Shown here: piece after piece, positions 1-11,034 of the stretch
Numbering within the stretch: position 1 is the first letter of the stretch
How the letters are laid out: the number at the start of each line of letters is the position of its first letter
From: Uranotaenia lowii
Taxonomy: Eukaryota; Arthropoda; Insecta; Diptera; Culicidae
DNA: 64,000 nt
NCBI RefSeq assembly: GCF_029784155.1
Contig: NC_073691.1
Coordinates: 62,922,822-62,986,821 of the forward strand
Direction of reading: 5' to 3'
The notes under the pieces: generated by a model
Seen by the model: only the letters and a program-made list of their open reading frames with translations
The model's database searches: none
What the model was told of the DNA's origin: nothing
Translations under genes and position numbers: made by a program

Positions 1-7
1 AATGAGA

Positions 8-1091
8 GCTTAATGTTTATAAAAGTATTTTTCGCACTCAAATGCTTTTTTATGCCAAATTTAGTTTCATTTGCTCGATTAATTCGATTAAATGTATGGA
101 AGCTCTCCTTTCCCCCTTTATATCTTTCCGCTGGAAAAGGTGGGGCTCCAATTTATAATAGAAACATTTCTCGTATCAAAACACCCTCACATGTTAAATA
201 TGGTTCCATTTGCTCGATCAGCTGTCCGGTTATACTGAAAATTGTAAGGAAGACCATTCCTCCCCTTTTTCACCCACCTCTCTGAAGGAATGAGGGATAC
301 CAAATATTGATAGAAGCATTTCTCGTACTCAAATATCCCTGTCCTGTCGCTTTCATTTCTCCCCGCTGGAAGAAGGAAGGGATCTCAAACAATTATTAGA
401 ACATATCACGTTCCCAAATACCCGCCCATGCCAAATTTGGTTCCACTTGCTTAATTAGTTTTGCAGTTTTGAAAATAATTATAAAAGAGGCCTCCTCCTC
501 CCCTTTATATCTCCCTACTGGAAAGAGGGAGGAGTCTCAAATAGTCATAGAAATGTTTTTCATATCCAAATACCCTCCCATGCCAAATTTGGTTCTATTT
601 GCATAATTAGTTTTTGAGTTATGTAAAAAACTATGAAAGAGGCCCCCTCCCCCTTTCTACTGGAAAGAGGGAGGGGTCTCAAATAACCATTGAAATAGTT
701 TTCGTATCCAAATACCTTCCCATGCCAAATTTGATTCCAGTATCTTGATTAGTTTTCGAGTTATATGAAAAATTGTAAAGTAGTTCCCCTCCCCCATGCC
801 TTTTACCCCACTAAGAGGAGGGAGGGGTACCTATTACTCATAGAAATATTCCTCGTTCCCAAATACCACTCCATGCCAAATTTGATACCATTTGCTTGAT
901 TGGTTTTTGAGTTATGCAAAAAATTGTCTTTTTTTGGCAGGCCCCTTGCCCCTTTCATGAGAGAGGGAGGAGTCTCGGACCATAATAGGAACCTTCTCCT
1001 GCCCCCAATACCCCCACCTGCCAAGTTTTACGCAAATCGGTTTGATAGTTTCTGAGTCTATAGGGAACAGACAGACAGACAGACAGACAGG
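8..1091. repeat. Degenerate tandem array, about 150-bp unit
   Basis: A block containing ATGCCAAATTTGGTTCCAT-like text, preceded by CAAATACCCTCCCATG and followed by TTAGTTTTTGAGTTATG, recurs near positions 51, 190, 427, 579, 720, 871 and 1018, mostly 138-153 bases apart. Units also share purine-rich GGAAAGAGGGAGGGGTCTC text. The last unit runs into a GACA microsatellite. Units are diverged, so the array is old. Small ORFs here are by-products. Confidence 0.75.
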
Positions 1092-1150
1092 ACAGAAATT
1101 CATTTTTATATATATGTATAGATATATTAATATTAATATTAATATTAATA
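1067..1150. repeat. Microsatellites (GACA)n and (ATTAAT)n
   Basis: About six GACA units (1067-1091) end the tandem array. A TATA-rich spacer and a run of ATTAAT repeats (about 1125-1150) follow. Confidence 0.85.
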
Positions 1151-1159
1151 AGAGACACT

Positions 1160-2250
1160 GCTTCGAACATTTTGACACAGCATTTACAGTGATGAATATC
1201 ACCCTGAAAAAAGTTACGCCATTTATGAAGTCTAATAACTTTTTTATCATAAGTGGAATTGAAATGCAGTCTTCGAATGAAATATTTGTCATAGTTTAGG
1301 CCGTTTTCAAAAGAAATCGGCTGAAGGAGAGTTATTGATGAAAAACTGGATTTTCATGTTCCTCCCGAACAAAATGTCTCAAAATTCCATACAAACTTTA
1401 GGCTCGTTGAGCGACCCCTTCCCGTGATCCGATCTGGTCCAAATTTGGCGTGAGACCTTGTACTAGGTCAAGGATCAGCCTGCAGCGCATAACATTTCAC
1501 AAGCTTAAAATTCCTATACAAATTTGGGCAGTCTACTACACATGTTTTGCTTTTTTATGTATGTTCAAGCAAAAATGTTATAAGAAAATTTTGTCACCGC
1601 TTCACACGCCCCCTCCCCATGAGCCGGTCCTTCCTACGGCCCTGCTCAGATTAATTCTTATTATTTAAGGACTTGGAGAAAAGGGGTTGGTAAGGTAACG
1701 GTATCACGGAATTCTATCTTACCTACAGCAAGAGGAAGCTGGGAATCCATTTTTCAGTTATTGTTCCAAAATACCAGAGAACTTCTGTCAAATAACTTAC
1801 CTCTGACCTCAGATTTTCAAGGCCTGAGTTTTCTACGAAGTTCACAGTCACGGATTAGGAGGTAATTGTAACTGATTTAAACAGTTTTGAGCACTGGCGA
1901 GCATCATCTTCAGAAAAAATGAACAAATTGGTTATCGAGTGGTCTGCACAGACCCTCATGGCAGGAGAAAACTCAAGTTATCGCCAATTTATACCACAAT
2001 TCAAAAAAGTACCGTTTTAAAGTTTGGTGAAAAATCATCGATTGAAAAAGATGTCGTGAAAAACTCTTAAGCCCCGTTAGATTCATTCTCTAAACTTTGT
2101 GTCCAGATTTTTTCGCGAACAGGCCCTAGCAAAACAAATAAGGTTAAACCACAAAATATCGTTCACCTCTTTGGCCTATTCGTTCGTCTGTTTTCTAAGC
2201 TTTTGACTTCTATTTTCATGATCACTTTTTTCATACTATTTTGTTTCACC
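1160..2250. other. No recognised gene; possible long intron of the CLIP-domain gene
   Basis: No ORF with recognisable domains on either strand. The CLIP-domain exon at 2254-2449 (-) ends in a splice donor, so this stretch should be at least partly intron of that gene. I did not find a His-box (AAHC) or GDSGGP coding motif on the minus strand. Confidence 0.4.
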
Positions 2251-2253
2251 TAC

Positions 2254-2449
2254 CTGTTGTCCGTTGTAGCTTTCACCATCGGCACAACCGGGCAGCAGAT
2301 GATTTCGTCATCCCGGTTGAAGCCACATCGAACCACGGACCGGTACGGGATCAATTTCTTCCGTGCCACATTTGTCACAAACCATTCACACATGGGAGAG
2401 GGCCTGCAGGTGCCATCGCTGCCGTCACTCATTTTACATGCATCGTTTT
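2254..2449 (-). CDS. CLIP-domain protein, exon 2 (six-cysteine CLIP fold)
   Basis: After acceptor TTTCAG the exon encodes a compact cysteine-rich module: Cys in DACK, in GTCRP, in PMCEW, in VRCGF, then the CysCys pair in IICCP. The six-Cys spacing with a terminal RCGF...ICCP is the signature of arthropod CLIP domains. These are regulatory modules N-terminal to trypsin-like proteases in prophenoloxidase and Toll cascades, acting extracellularly. The exon ends in phase 2 at donor AG|GTAGGT, where the adjacent alternative donor would bring in a stop. The protease exons would lie further along the minus strand, toward or beyond position 1. I did not see them, so this may be a CLIP protease split by a long intron, a truncated gene or a CLIP-only protein. 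Confidence 0.75.
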
Positions 2450-2572
2450 CTGAAATTAAGAACCCCGATGCAGATTTATGATGAATAGATGAGTTCCTTT
2501 ATAGAGTTCAACACGTGTTTGCCGTTGGAGTAGCAATCATTGAAACTTTTTCACGACATTTATCCTACTCAC

Positions 2573-2675
2573 CGTACAATTCGTCGGCACCTATAATTTT
2601 AAAGCTCAATGAAAACGTAAACAGACACACAATGACCGTTATAGCCATGAATCCGTAACAATTCATTCTTAACAT
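2573..2675 (-). CDS. CLIP-domain protein, exon 1 (signal peptide)
   Basis: Read on the minus strand, ATG at 2675-2673 opens 34 codons that form a signal peptide: an N-terminal stretch with Arg and Asn, then a hydrophobic core (AITVIVCLFTFSLSF), then a polar segment ending ADELY. The exon ends in phase 1 at a strong donor (G|GTGAGT, intron from 2572). A 123-nt intron follows to an acceptor at 2451-2450. The reading frame is preserved across the junction, which strongly supports a real secreted gene rather than a chance ORF. An alternative Met lies three codons in; I chose the first because it gives the longer N-region. Confidence 0.7.
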
Positions 2676-2679
2676 TTGT

Positions 2680-3590
2680 GATTCAACTCTCTTGTTGGCA
2701 TAACGCGTGTGCTAAATGATCACTGTTCTCACTCCGGCTGCGATTGATCGTCCTACCTATATGGAAATATTCGTCAAACTTCGAGAATCTTTTGTCGTTG
2801 TAGGAGATCTAAATGCATCAGCTGGAGGCAGCTATCAGAAGCCGGTTGTGGCGCACCTTTTTTTTTTTTTGAAAAAAAAAAAACCGGAACCTAGCACAAC
2901 ATGACACGAGCCCGTAGTCGTGAATGTTGTTCTGCGCTATTATGATCACCGTAGAGCATCGTAAACCGCAACTATATCGTCCGTATCAGAGAATGAATCA
3001 ACTTCAAGATGAGATGAGATACGAAACCGGTTTGCGCCAAGAAGGATCGTCTAAGATTGTCACTTGTGTCACCAGCAGCAGGTAGTTCTGAATCTTTCTT
3101 CTTCTGCTAATCTATTGATGGGCAACCATTTTAGGAAAACCGGAAACCTCGAAAAGATCACTCCACCCGCCTGTTGATCCAACTTCAATAAATAAAACTT
3201 CAGCTTTACACACTCGTTACATTACCACTATCACAGATAAACCAAATTAGCAATGATCAACAATCAACAACAAGAAAAAAATGGATAGCCACGAGAGAAA
3301 TTCCACGATGTTCTTTTCCGTTCAAATCTTAGACTAAGACTAAAAACGATCCAGGCCGTGAACCAAACCAGATTGCGTGGCGTCGCTGTACTTGCAGGAT
3401 TCTGCTGCAGGTGTTGTATGTTCTGTTGTATGACAAAAATTTGTCGCTCATCGTGCATTCGCTCAACGGAAATTGGGATGCCAACAGAGGTGTTAGTTTT
3501 GTTGCGTACTGTGCTGGTAGAAAGTTTGGATCAACCTGTTTGAGGTTTCGGTGACTTAAACGCAATCGCAGTTTTTAACACTAGAAAGAC
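2680..3590. other. No recognised gene
   Basis: Upstream flank of the CLIP-domain gene. It holds a poly-T/poly-A pair near 2860-2880 and short ORFs with no recognisable domain. A promoter for the minus-strand CLIP gene should be in the first few hundred bases, but no clear TATA/initiator pair stands out. Confidence 0.4.
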
Positions 3591-3594
3591 CGCA

Positions 3595-3790
3595 CCAGTC
3601 AAAATGACTGGTTTAACACTTTGTTTGTTGAATATATTTTAAATACTTCGTTTTAAACATTTGCAAAAAATACGAATTTTCATGAATTTTGAATCTCTAT
3701 AAATGTGTGTATTTTTTATTTCTCTAGCTATTTTAATAAGCGGACCATGGACTTCACCTGGACCGGACCGTGAACAGTCAAAATGACTGG
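3595..3790. repeat. Pair of palindromic CCAGTCAAAATGACTGG motifs
   Basis: A near-perfect palindrome around AGTCAAAATGACT occurs at 3595-3612 and again at 3775-3790, each preceded by a similar ACCG-containing stretch. The spacing (about 180 bp) and shared flanks suggest two monomers of a short repeat or the ends of a small MITE. Confidence 0.55.
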
Positions 3791-3799
3791 TAAAATTCA

Positions 3800-4432
3800 C
3801 AACCCTATAACTCAAATTACATATATTTTTTTCGCTTTCTTTTAGTTTTATTCGCAATCTTCATTCAAAACAATGATCCCTAGTTAATTTTTGGTGGGCA
3901 GAACTGTGTCATTCGTTATAAAATTATTGATTTTTGAAGCGAAGTCATGAACATTTGTGGAAAAAGTTCTCGGATTGACCGCTTTGTGGCTTTATTGGTC
4001 TGTTTTGTTGCTCAACTATAATCAAACTTTCTGCCAGAATTTGGCGAAATTTCTTTGAATTTTGCGAAAGTTATGTTAAATTTGATACATGCCCTTCAAG
4101 TAATTTGAGTAATTTTAGGTTATGAATATCTTTTATACTAAACTAGTATGAGTAAAATAGTTATGAATGTTGCATTCATTTATTCATATTCGAAGACATG
4201 AATTATGAAAATGAATAATTTAAATGATATTTAAATTTTTTTTATATACCTAGAGTGAAATAGTTCTCAAATTGCTTTAGAATACAAAATATTTTTGAGT
4301 GAGATGTTGGGAAACGAGAATATTTAAATCAGTTTAAATGTCACATCACGGATAAAAAAGTCTACTAGTTGTTATAAAAATTCATATGGTTGCCTCTTCC
4401 ATGCCAATGATTTTCAATTCAACGTACCGTTT
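3800..4432. other. No feature recognised
   Basis: AT-rich DNA without a credible ORF, RNA gene or repeat boundary that I can see, up to the left arm of the foldback element at 4433. Confidence 0.4.
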
Positions 4433-4535
4433 TACTTGATCAACATCGATATCTACGAACAAATCAGCGTTGCTGTATAGTTGTTTTGGCTATCGAGGGT
4501 TTCTCATCTGCTCATCGCTAATATAAACTAACATA

Positions 4536-4773
4536 CACAGTAAACGAAAATTACCGAGTTCGGTAATTTTTTACCGAAATCCTAACATGTGTAAATCGTT
4601 AAACTGTTCGGTAATTTTTTCGGTAAAAAATAAACGAACATCGGTAAATCGATCCTTCATTTACCGATGTTCGTTTATTTTTTACCGAAAAAATTACCGA
4701 ACAGTTTACCGATTTACACATGTTAGGATTTCGGTAAAAAAATTACCGAACTCGGTGATTTTCGTTTACTGTG
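4536..4773. mobile_element. 238-bp hairpin MITE with TA target duplication
   Basis: The element starts CACAGTAAACGAAAATTACC and ends with the reverse complement. The two halves are almost perfect inverted copies meeting near 4650-4655, so the whole element is one long hairpin. It is flanked by TA at 4534-4535 and 4774-4775. The right arm of the host foldback contains the empty site (CTAACATATGGCG when read in the same sense), which directly confirms a TA duplication. TA targeting fits a Tc1/mariner-class mobiliser. Internal ORFs are hairpin artefacts. Confidence 0.88.
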
Positions 4774-5404
4774 TATGGCGAATTTGGCTATTTTATTCAG
4801 GTCAACTTAAAGAATCTAAAATTTAGTTTTAGAATGTCACAAAACAGAAGATGGTAAAAGTTATTTTTTGGAGGACACACATCAAATAGCGAAAATGTAA
4901 GTTTTAGGGGAGATGAGGGCATAACGAGCACCCAGGGCATAATGAGCACTCCTTTTTTCTACATAAGTACGTATTTTCTTAAACAAATTTTCATAAGGAC
5001 TTGTTTCGTACTACCCATAGTATTAATTTTTCACCAAAAAAGAAATATCCTTTTCATCTTTACAGAAATATTAAATAATAACCAGCTAGGTTCTCAAGTG
5101 ACGAAAATATTATAATTTTTGAGCACCACCAAATAAGCTTTTATGACCTTTAAATCATCTTGATCTGAAATGTACGCACTGCAACATGATCTACACATTG
5201 TTTCTCAATTTTCAACATCATAAAATTTTTGATTTTTCACTTTAATCAATTTTAAAACGCTTTTTTACTTTAATTTGTTCACTAGAGGCGAACAGAGCAC
5301 TATCAATGAAGGCATAATGAGCATTTTCTGCCGGGGAATCTAGCAGCGAATTCAACTCGATGAAGTCAACTGAACAATAGAGCTACAGCTTGACTTGTTT
5401 CGTC

Positions 5405-5475
5405 TGTCGATTTGGCCTATTGGTAAGGTGTCGGAGAGGTTATCAGTAGACTCGAGTTCGATTACTGTTCGAAGG
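5405..5475 (+). repeat. tRNA-like Pol III box segment, left arm
   Basis: TTGGCCTATTGGTAAGGTG resembles a tRNA A box (TRGCNNAGTGG-like). About 40 bases downstream, GAGTTCGATTACT resembles a B box (GGTTCGANTCC). The spacing is tRNA-like, but no acceptor stem or clean cloverleaf forms, so this is a tRNA-derived SINE head or tRNA relic rather than a tRNA gene. Confidence 0.6.
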
Positions 5476-5719
5476 GATTTTTTTTGCACATACCATTCAT
5501 GATTGATTTTTTTTATTGTTACATCATACGGCTAACAGCATCAAAGCATCCTCCGTCACACAAAACACCAGAAACATAATGTATGAGCAAGTGTTAATTC
5601 TTTGAATTCTACAAACAGACCTAGATTATTTTGTTATTGCTTAGTTTGATGAATCTACGCCTCACCGTTTAGTGCAATCATGATCATAAATGATAAATGA
5701 AAAAAAAAAAATCACCTTG

Positions 5720-5790
5720 ACCAGGAATCGAACTCGAGCCTACTGATTACCTCTCTGACATCTTACCAATAGGCCAAATCGTCAGACGAT
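5720..5790 (-). repeat. tRNA-like Pol III box segment, right arm
   Basis: The minus strand reads TTTGGCCTATTGGTAAGATG, then CTCGAGTTCGATTCCTGG about 40 bases on. The B box is closer to consensus here than in the left arm, and it is the inverted partner of 5405-5475. The pair would allow convergent Pol III transcription through the loop. Confidence 0.6.
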
Positions 5791-6372
5791 ACAAGTCAAG
5801 CTGTAGCTCTATTACTCAGTTGACTTCATCGAGTCGAATTTGCTGCTAGAATCCCCGGCAGAAAATGCTCATTATGCCTTCATTAATGGTGCTCATACTG
5901 CCTCGGGGGGTTTCTCATTATGCCTCTACAGTGACTGGTTTTCAGCTTTTGGCAAAAATTTTTAAAATGCATTTTTGAACGTTTTTATCTACTTTTTCAA
6001 GTTTCATACAATTAGGCAATAGACTATTTGAGTGTCTGAACACGAAACAATGATGTAATTCACATATTACAGCTGTTCTCTATGGTTAAATAAGCGTTAA
6101 CCTTAAGGTGGCCATTATGCCCCATCTCCCCTATTTGTTGTATAAGTTGATTTGTGACATTCTAAAATCAAATTTTAGAATCTTTAAGTTGACCTGAATA
6201 AAATAGCCAAATCCGCCATATGTTAGCCATATTATCGATGAGCAGATTAGAAATCCTCGATAGCCAAAACAACTTTACTGAAACGCTGATTTGTTTGTAG
6301 ATATCGATGTTGATCAAGTAATTGTTTCGTGTTCAGACACTCAAATAGTCTATTTGTTTATTTTATCGGTGG

Positions 6373-9026
6373 ACAGCTGGGGTTTTTTATATCTGACAAT
6401 TTGCGCCGGGGGTCTTCAGATTTTCCCCAAAATTGAAAATTTGGTTCATTTTTGCGACTTAAAAACACATGTATTTTTTCAGATTTCTAACATTTTTATA
6501 TTTTGAGTTAGCTTCGGTTAGATTTTTTTGTAAATGAAAAATAACCATTTTTCAAAGCTACATAACTCTGTTGTTTCTCAACGGAAATTATAAAATAGCA
6601 CATCAAAATGCATTAAAATTTTATCAGCTTTCCAAATAGAATAATTGAAAAAAATTAAATAATGACCTTCAACATGAAAAGTTGTAAATAAACTTTAAAT
6701 GGCGTCTAATAGTACCGTCTGCACCACCGAATATTTTGCAAAAAATACCATTGTATAGCTCGATTCATGATGCAACTTTCATCTAAAGACACCAAAGTGG
6801 GCCATTAACACCTCGAAGAGTTATGAAAGAAATAATGACAATGGATCTCTTTTTTGCATCGAAAACAAACAATGGAGATAGCAAGCACTTCTAACAACAT
6901 GGAAACAAAAGAACTTACCAAAGCAGGTAAAAAAACACTACTTTTTCGTGCTTTGTAGAGTGTTTGCAGCAAAACTGACTTTAAATTTTAACCAAAATTC
7001 TGAGTATCGTATTGTTTAAGTGATATAACTAATAATGGGAATGTTGCTTTTACAACCTGGTCATATACTATATAACTTATTAATTCTTCGATCAAAGATC
7101 ATTGTGAAGCATAATCAATGCCAATAGTAGAAGGTTCAGTCCCTGTGTTTGGGATCACAAAAATGTGATTAAAAAAATGAAATATAGACGTGCTTTACAT
7201 AGTTTTTTATATCGGGAGCTAAGCACTGGACACCAAAATCCTTTCCCATTGATCAAAAAAGTATGAGAAAGTTGCACAAATGTTGTAGAAATAATCAAAG
7301 AGCTCAGTATGGCCAGTCCAGGCTGTAAAATGATGAAAATATGATACTTTTACCGTATTCGTTTTCTACATTCGCCCAGTTTTGAGGTTTACCATACTAG
7401 AACGAACATAATTCGTCGTCAGTGTTTTGCTACCTCGATCGCTCACACACGAATCTTCAGTGTTCCACCGTCCATTTTAAATCAAATCTGGGGAACTACG
7501 GATGCAAAACTGAGCGCATAAACTTCTTAAAATGACAGTAAAATGTGCATAACTTGTTGTGACCTGGTGCAAAACTGGGTATAAACGAATACGTTATTAG
7601 ATTTTTGGATATAACATGAAGTCAGTTAAGCTGCAACAATCTACCGCCCCTTCTTTCATAACAGTCCCATATACAAAATTAAGCAAGCGAGACAATCAGC
7701 TTTTTCTGTTTTGGAATATATTTTTAAATTGTGACCACCACTTTCGGCATAAACGAAAATCGTTTCTAGGTTGTCATAATAAATCGTTAGGCCTGAATTT
7801 TCGAAATTGGGTTATTGGTAAGGTCGAGAGCACCATTTTTATTCATTATGGGACTGTTAATCGACCATATTTGAAACCTTTTTCGAATCTACTAGCATAA
7901 CAGTCCCATACAAAATATATTTTTCTCACCAAGCTACTTTCTAAGACATAAATTTGATCATTTTTGAACTTCTAAATGCAATTGTCAGAAAAAGAAACAT
8001 ACTTTTGCAAAAAATATCATGAATTCCACATTGTAAGTTCAATCTTTTTACGATTTTTGATTGCATCCGATAGTTTTTCGCTCAGGAAGTCATTCTTAAG
8101 AAAGTCATACCTGCCTTCGAAAACTAGTGTGCATCATTCGACATCAAGTGAGCTAAATGTTTAAATGAATCCAAGCAATAAACCAAAGACTATTTCGCCG
8201 AAAGAAACATTGAAAAGTAACCAAATCCGTGGTATTTCACATATGGGACTGTTATTCAGGTATATTTCATATAGGACAGCCACGAATTGATATTTTTTTT
8301 CCGAAATTTCTAGAACAAAACCTCTTTTTTAGTCTTTTATGTTGAAGCCTTATGTTGACCTAAAATGACGAAAATTCATATGGGACTGTTATGCGAGTAA
8401 GGGCAGTCTGAAAAGGACGAAAAAATAGTGTTTTTTACCAGCTTTGATAAGTTCTTTTGTTTCCATGTTGTTAGAAGTGCTTGCTATCTCCATATGTGAG
8501 TGCAGTTGTTCGACCATTGTTTGTTTTCGATGCAAAAAAAGAGATTTATTGTCATTATTTCTTTCATAACTCTTCAAGGTGTTAATGGCCCACTTTGGTG
8601 TCTTCAGATGAAAGTTGCATCATGAATCGAGCTATACAATGGTATTTTTTGCAAAATATTCGGCGGTGCAGACGGTACTTTTAGACGCCATTTAAAGTTT
8701 ATTTACAACTTTTCATGTTAAAGGTCATTATTTAATTATGTTCAACTATTCTATTTGGAAAGCTGATAAAATTTTAATGCATTTTGATGTGCTATTTTAT
8801 AATTTCCGTTGAGAAACAACAGAGTTATGTAGCTTTGAAAAATGGTAATTTTTCATTTACAAAAAAAATCTAACCGAAGCTAACTCAAAAAATAAAAATG
8901 TTAGAAATCTGAAAAAATACATGTGTTTTTAAGTCGCAAAAATGAACAAAATGTTCAATTTTGGGGAAAATCTGAAGACCCCCGGCGCAAACCCGTCAGA
9001 TTATAAAAAAAAAAATCCCCAGCTTT
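6373..9026. mobile_element. Large inverted-repeat element, arms about 600 bp
   Basis: Left arm 6373-6955 pairs with right arm 8407-9026. Both contain CCGGGGGTCTTCAGATTTTC (or its complement), AACATGGAAACAAAAGAACT and GACACCAAAGTGGGCCATTA. Arm identity is high over the whole length. The spacer (about 6956-8406) includes a separate MITE copy abutting the right arm. No transposase is seen, so this is probably a long foldback element or an inverted duplication. Transcripts would form very long double-stranded RNA. Confidence 0.75.
7644..8406 (-). mobile_element. CTGCCCC-type MITE, copy A (763 bp)
   Basis: The ends are CCGCCCCTTCTTTCATAACA and (reverse complement) CTGCCCTTACTCGCATAACA, followed internally by GTCCCATAT. 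The same family occurs in opposite orientation at 32362-33147. Flanks are TCTA and TCTG, consistent with a 4-bp duplication that has since mutated. No transposase; the small ORFs inside are not credible genes. Confidence 0.75.
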
Positions 9027-9282
9027 TTTATCAATAAGACACGATGTTTGGTCGAACCAGACAGAAAAATTGACCTACAGCATCTTAATTGAAAGGCTCG
9101 GATTGCGTTTTTTAAACCCCTCACTTCCTATACCTTCATGGAATTAATCATTCTTACTTTTGTTCGGATTTTAGCTAGCTGTTGGATCCTCTTGAACTTC
9201 TAGAACGATTTACCACTTATGGAAATAAAAAAAAGGTAAAACTTACCGAGAAGCGAGGTGATTTTTTCCACCAATTTTTCAC

Positions 9283-9333
9283 GGTAAATTTTACCTTTGT
9301 TTTCATTCATCTAGCAAAAAGGTAAATTTTACC
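9283..9333. repeat. Two copies of palindrome GGTAAATTTTACC
   Basis: The perfect 13-bp palindrome occurs at 9283-9295 and 9321-9333, each followed by similar TTTTCGCATTCACCTAGC-like text. This is a short local repeat of unknown origin. Confidence 0.6.
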
Positions 9334-9419
9334 TTTTTCGCATTCACCTAGCAAAATAGTAAATAACATCGTGCTCTAATTCACACGATTTTAAAGGTAT
9401 AAACCCAGTTGGTTTGGTT

Positions 9420-10010
9420 CGTCTTCAATAAAAATATAATAAAAACATAATTTATACAAAAATTGATATTTATTTGAGATAAGTAAATAGACTATATTGT
9501 TGAGGCATTCTTCGCCATGGCTCGTGGAAATTCGTGTTCTTCCGAGCGACTATGGCCACTGAATCCTCGTGCATTGCGTTCACACATTCATGTCCTTCTC
9601 TTTTCGACTAATCTGGTCAGATCTGGTCAGGTCCGGCTTTTCGGGAATGATACCTGGAGGATGGCGTGCGATACACCTCGAAGCTCAGTGGGGCAATCTG
9701 AAACAAAATCAAAGTATTATAACGAGATCCACTTACCACTTTTTTCTGATCTTCACATATTGGGCACCAACAAAACTTTTTCATGAATGACAAAACAGCT
9801 CAACCTCAATAAACGGGTTCGGCAAATAGTTACTTTTTTCGAGACGGTTTGTTTAGCTTTAGGGTTAATGCCCCTCATGTCTTTGAGGTGATTATTTTCA
9901 ACCAGATGATATTACCAGATCAAGTATGGGTCTCTCTAATTTTCAAAATGTCATCAATAACTGAAAGGATCAATAAAATGTCATCAATAACTGACAGCTG
10001 TTTTCTCAGA
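9420..10010. other. No feature recognised
   Basis: Short overlapping ORFs between 9517 and 9790 show no domain, codon bias or splice structure that would support a gene. Confidence 0.4.
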
Positions 10011-10014
10011 CATA

Positions 10015-10233
10015 GGGGCTTATTCTGCAACTCGAGTGACGTGACTCACGAAATTTCACTACTTCGTCCTGCCTCCAGAAAATGCTTCAGAAAAGAAATT
10101 TGTGTATCGATGAGCTCTGAAGTCAAATAACATCTCATTCAAACAAAAATTTCGAGGCTAGAAAGGCTATTTCAGTCAGCAAAACGATAGGAAATTCCGT
10201 AAGTCACGTCACTCGAGTCGCAGAATAAGCCCC
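10015..10233. mobile_element. 219-bp MITE with about 30-bp TIRs and ATA duplication
   Basis: Left end GGGGCTTATTCTGCAACTCG and the reverse complement of the right end GGGGCTTATTCTGCGACTCG continue to match through GTGACGTGACT. The element is flanked by ATA at 10012-10014 and 10234-10236. A 3-bp duplication fits a PIF/Harbinger-type mobiliser, though the sequence is not the usual TTA/TAA. No coding capacity. Confidence 0.82.
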
Positions 10234-10345
10234 ATAATCTTTTACTTTTAGAACAAGCTAGTTTGGTATGAATAAAGCCCAAATCTGAAGCAATTGCTCG
10301 ACAAATCTTCAAGTAATTGCTTTATTTTCCAAGCATGCTCGATAG

Positions 10346-11034
10346 CAGACTTTATTCCGTGCGAAGTTAAATATCCATCTAAATATGTGAATATTCCTCA
10401 CTTTCATTCGTAAATGATCGAATACGCATGCTTCGTGCCACTCTACACAAGGTACTCAAGGATGTTTCCCGTGGTAAACCACCCACAAAATTCCTCCAAT
10501 ACGCCTTTTTCTTCCCCTATATCAATTTTTTGAACTGCTCCATTTTTTCGAAACTCTTTGAATTTCTTCGATTTGTCCTTATAAAGCTTGGAAAACTGCT
10601 GGTCCCAACTGGTCTAGGAACAGATGAATCTGGGATTGGTTTTGTTTGAGCACAAAGTGCACTTTCATGTATCAAACGTGAAAGAAAGTGGTACTCGTCT
10701 AAAAAACGTAAAATATGCATAGAATCGATGGCTGTTATTTCGTCCGAGTACTTTTTCCAGTCGTATGTCATGTAAAGTCATGTCAATTTATTGCTTTTGA
10801 AGACCTGCCCCTATTGGTGATAGTAATTTTGATAGGCAAGTGATCACTACCATTAGGGGCATGGACCACCTTCCGCTGGCAATCAAATGATAGAGAATTT
10901 CAGCAGAGTGAGAGGTCAATTGCACTTTGTCTTGTACGAGGTTTAGGCATCCGTGTTTTTTCACCCGTGTTCAACACTGTTAAATTAAAACTGTCGCAAA
11001 TGTCATAGACAAAAGTAGAACGACTGTCGTCAAC
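10346..11034 (-). pseudogene. Fragment of I-clade LINE ORF2 (endonuclease end and linker)
   Basis: The minus-strand text matches the LINE copies at about 34970-35700 and 56750-57490 over roughly 690 bases. That interval covers the end of the endonuclease domain and the linker before reverse transcriptase. The frame is broken by small indels and substitutions, and both ends stop abruptly inside the parent sequence (to other text at about 10346 and 11034). It is an internal fragment, not a 5'-truncated insertion with a tail. It is closer to the 54-57 kb copy than to the 31-38 kb copy at several diagnostic bases. Confidence 0.8.

Larger units (their letters stand above)
4433..6319. mobile_element. 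Composite foldback element with inverted arms
   Basis: The outer arms pair 4433-4520 with 6236-6319 (both contain ACTTGATCAACATCGATATC in inverted orientation). Pairing continues inward around 4776-4915 with about 6130-6225 (shared GGGGAGATG.GGGCATAA). A further inner pair joins about 5280-5470 to about 5720-5900. The left arm is interrupted by a 238-bp hairpin MITE; the right arm preserves the uninterrupted site. No transposase ORF is present. The middle of each arm carries tRNA-like text. Interior blocks (about 4935-5280 versus 5935-6115) do not pair, so this is a layered composite rather than one simple MITE. Confidence 0.7.

Noticed and set aside
1..1091. CRISPR-like array from regularly spaced repeats
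   Set aside because: Units are long, degenerate and lack unique spacers; the sequence is eukaryotic.
2716..2904. Endonuclease-like VVVGDLNASAGG ORF
   Set aside because: Only the short GDLNA string resembles a LINE endonuclease; the rest has no supporting motif.
5405..5475. A functional tRNA gene
   Set aside because: Box-like sequences are present but no acceptor stem or cloverleaf can be formed; called a tRNA-derived repeat instead.
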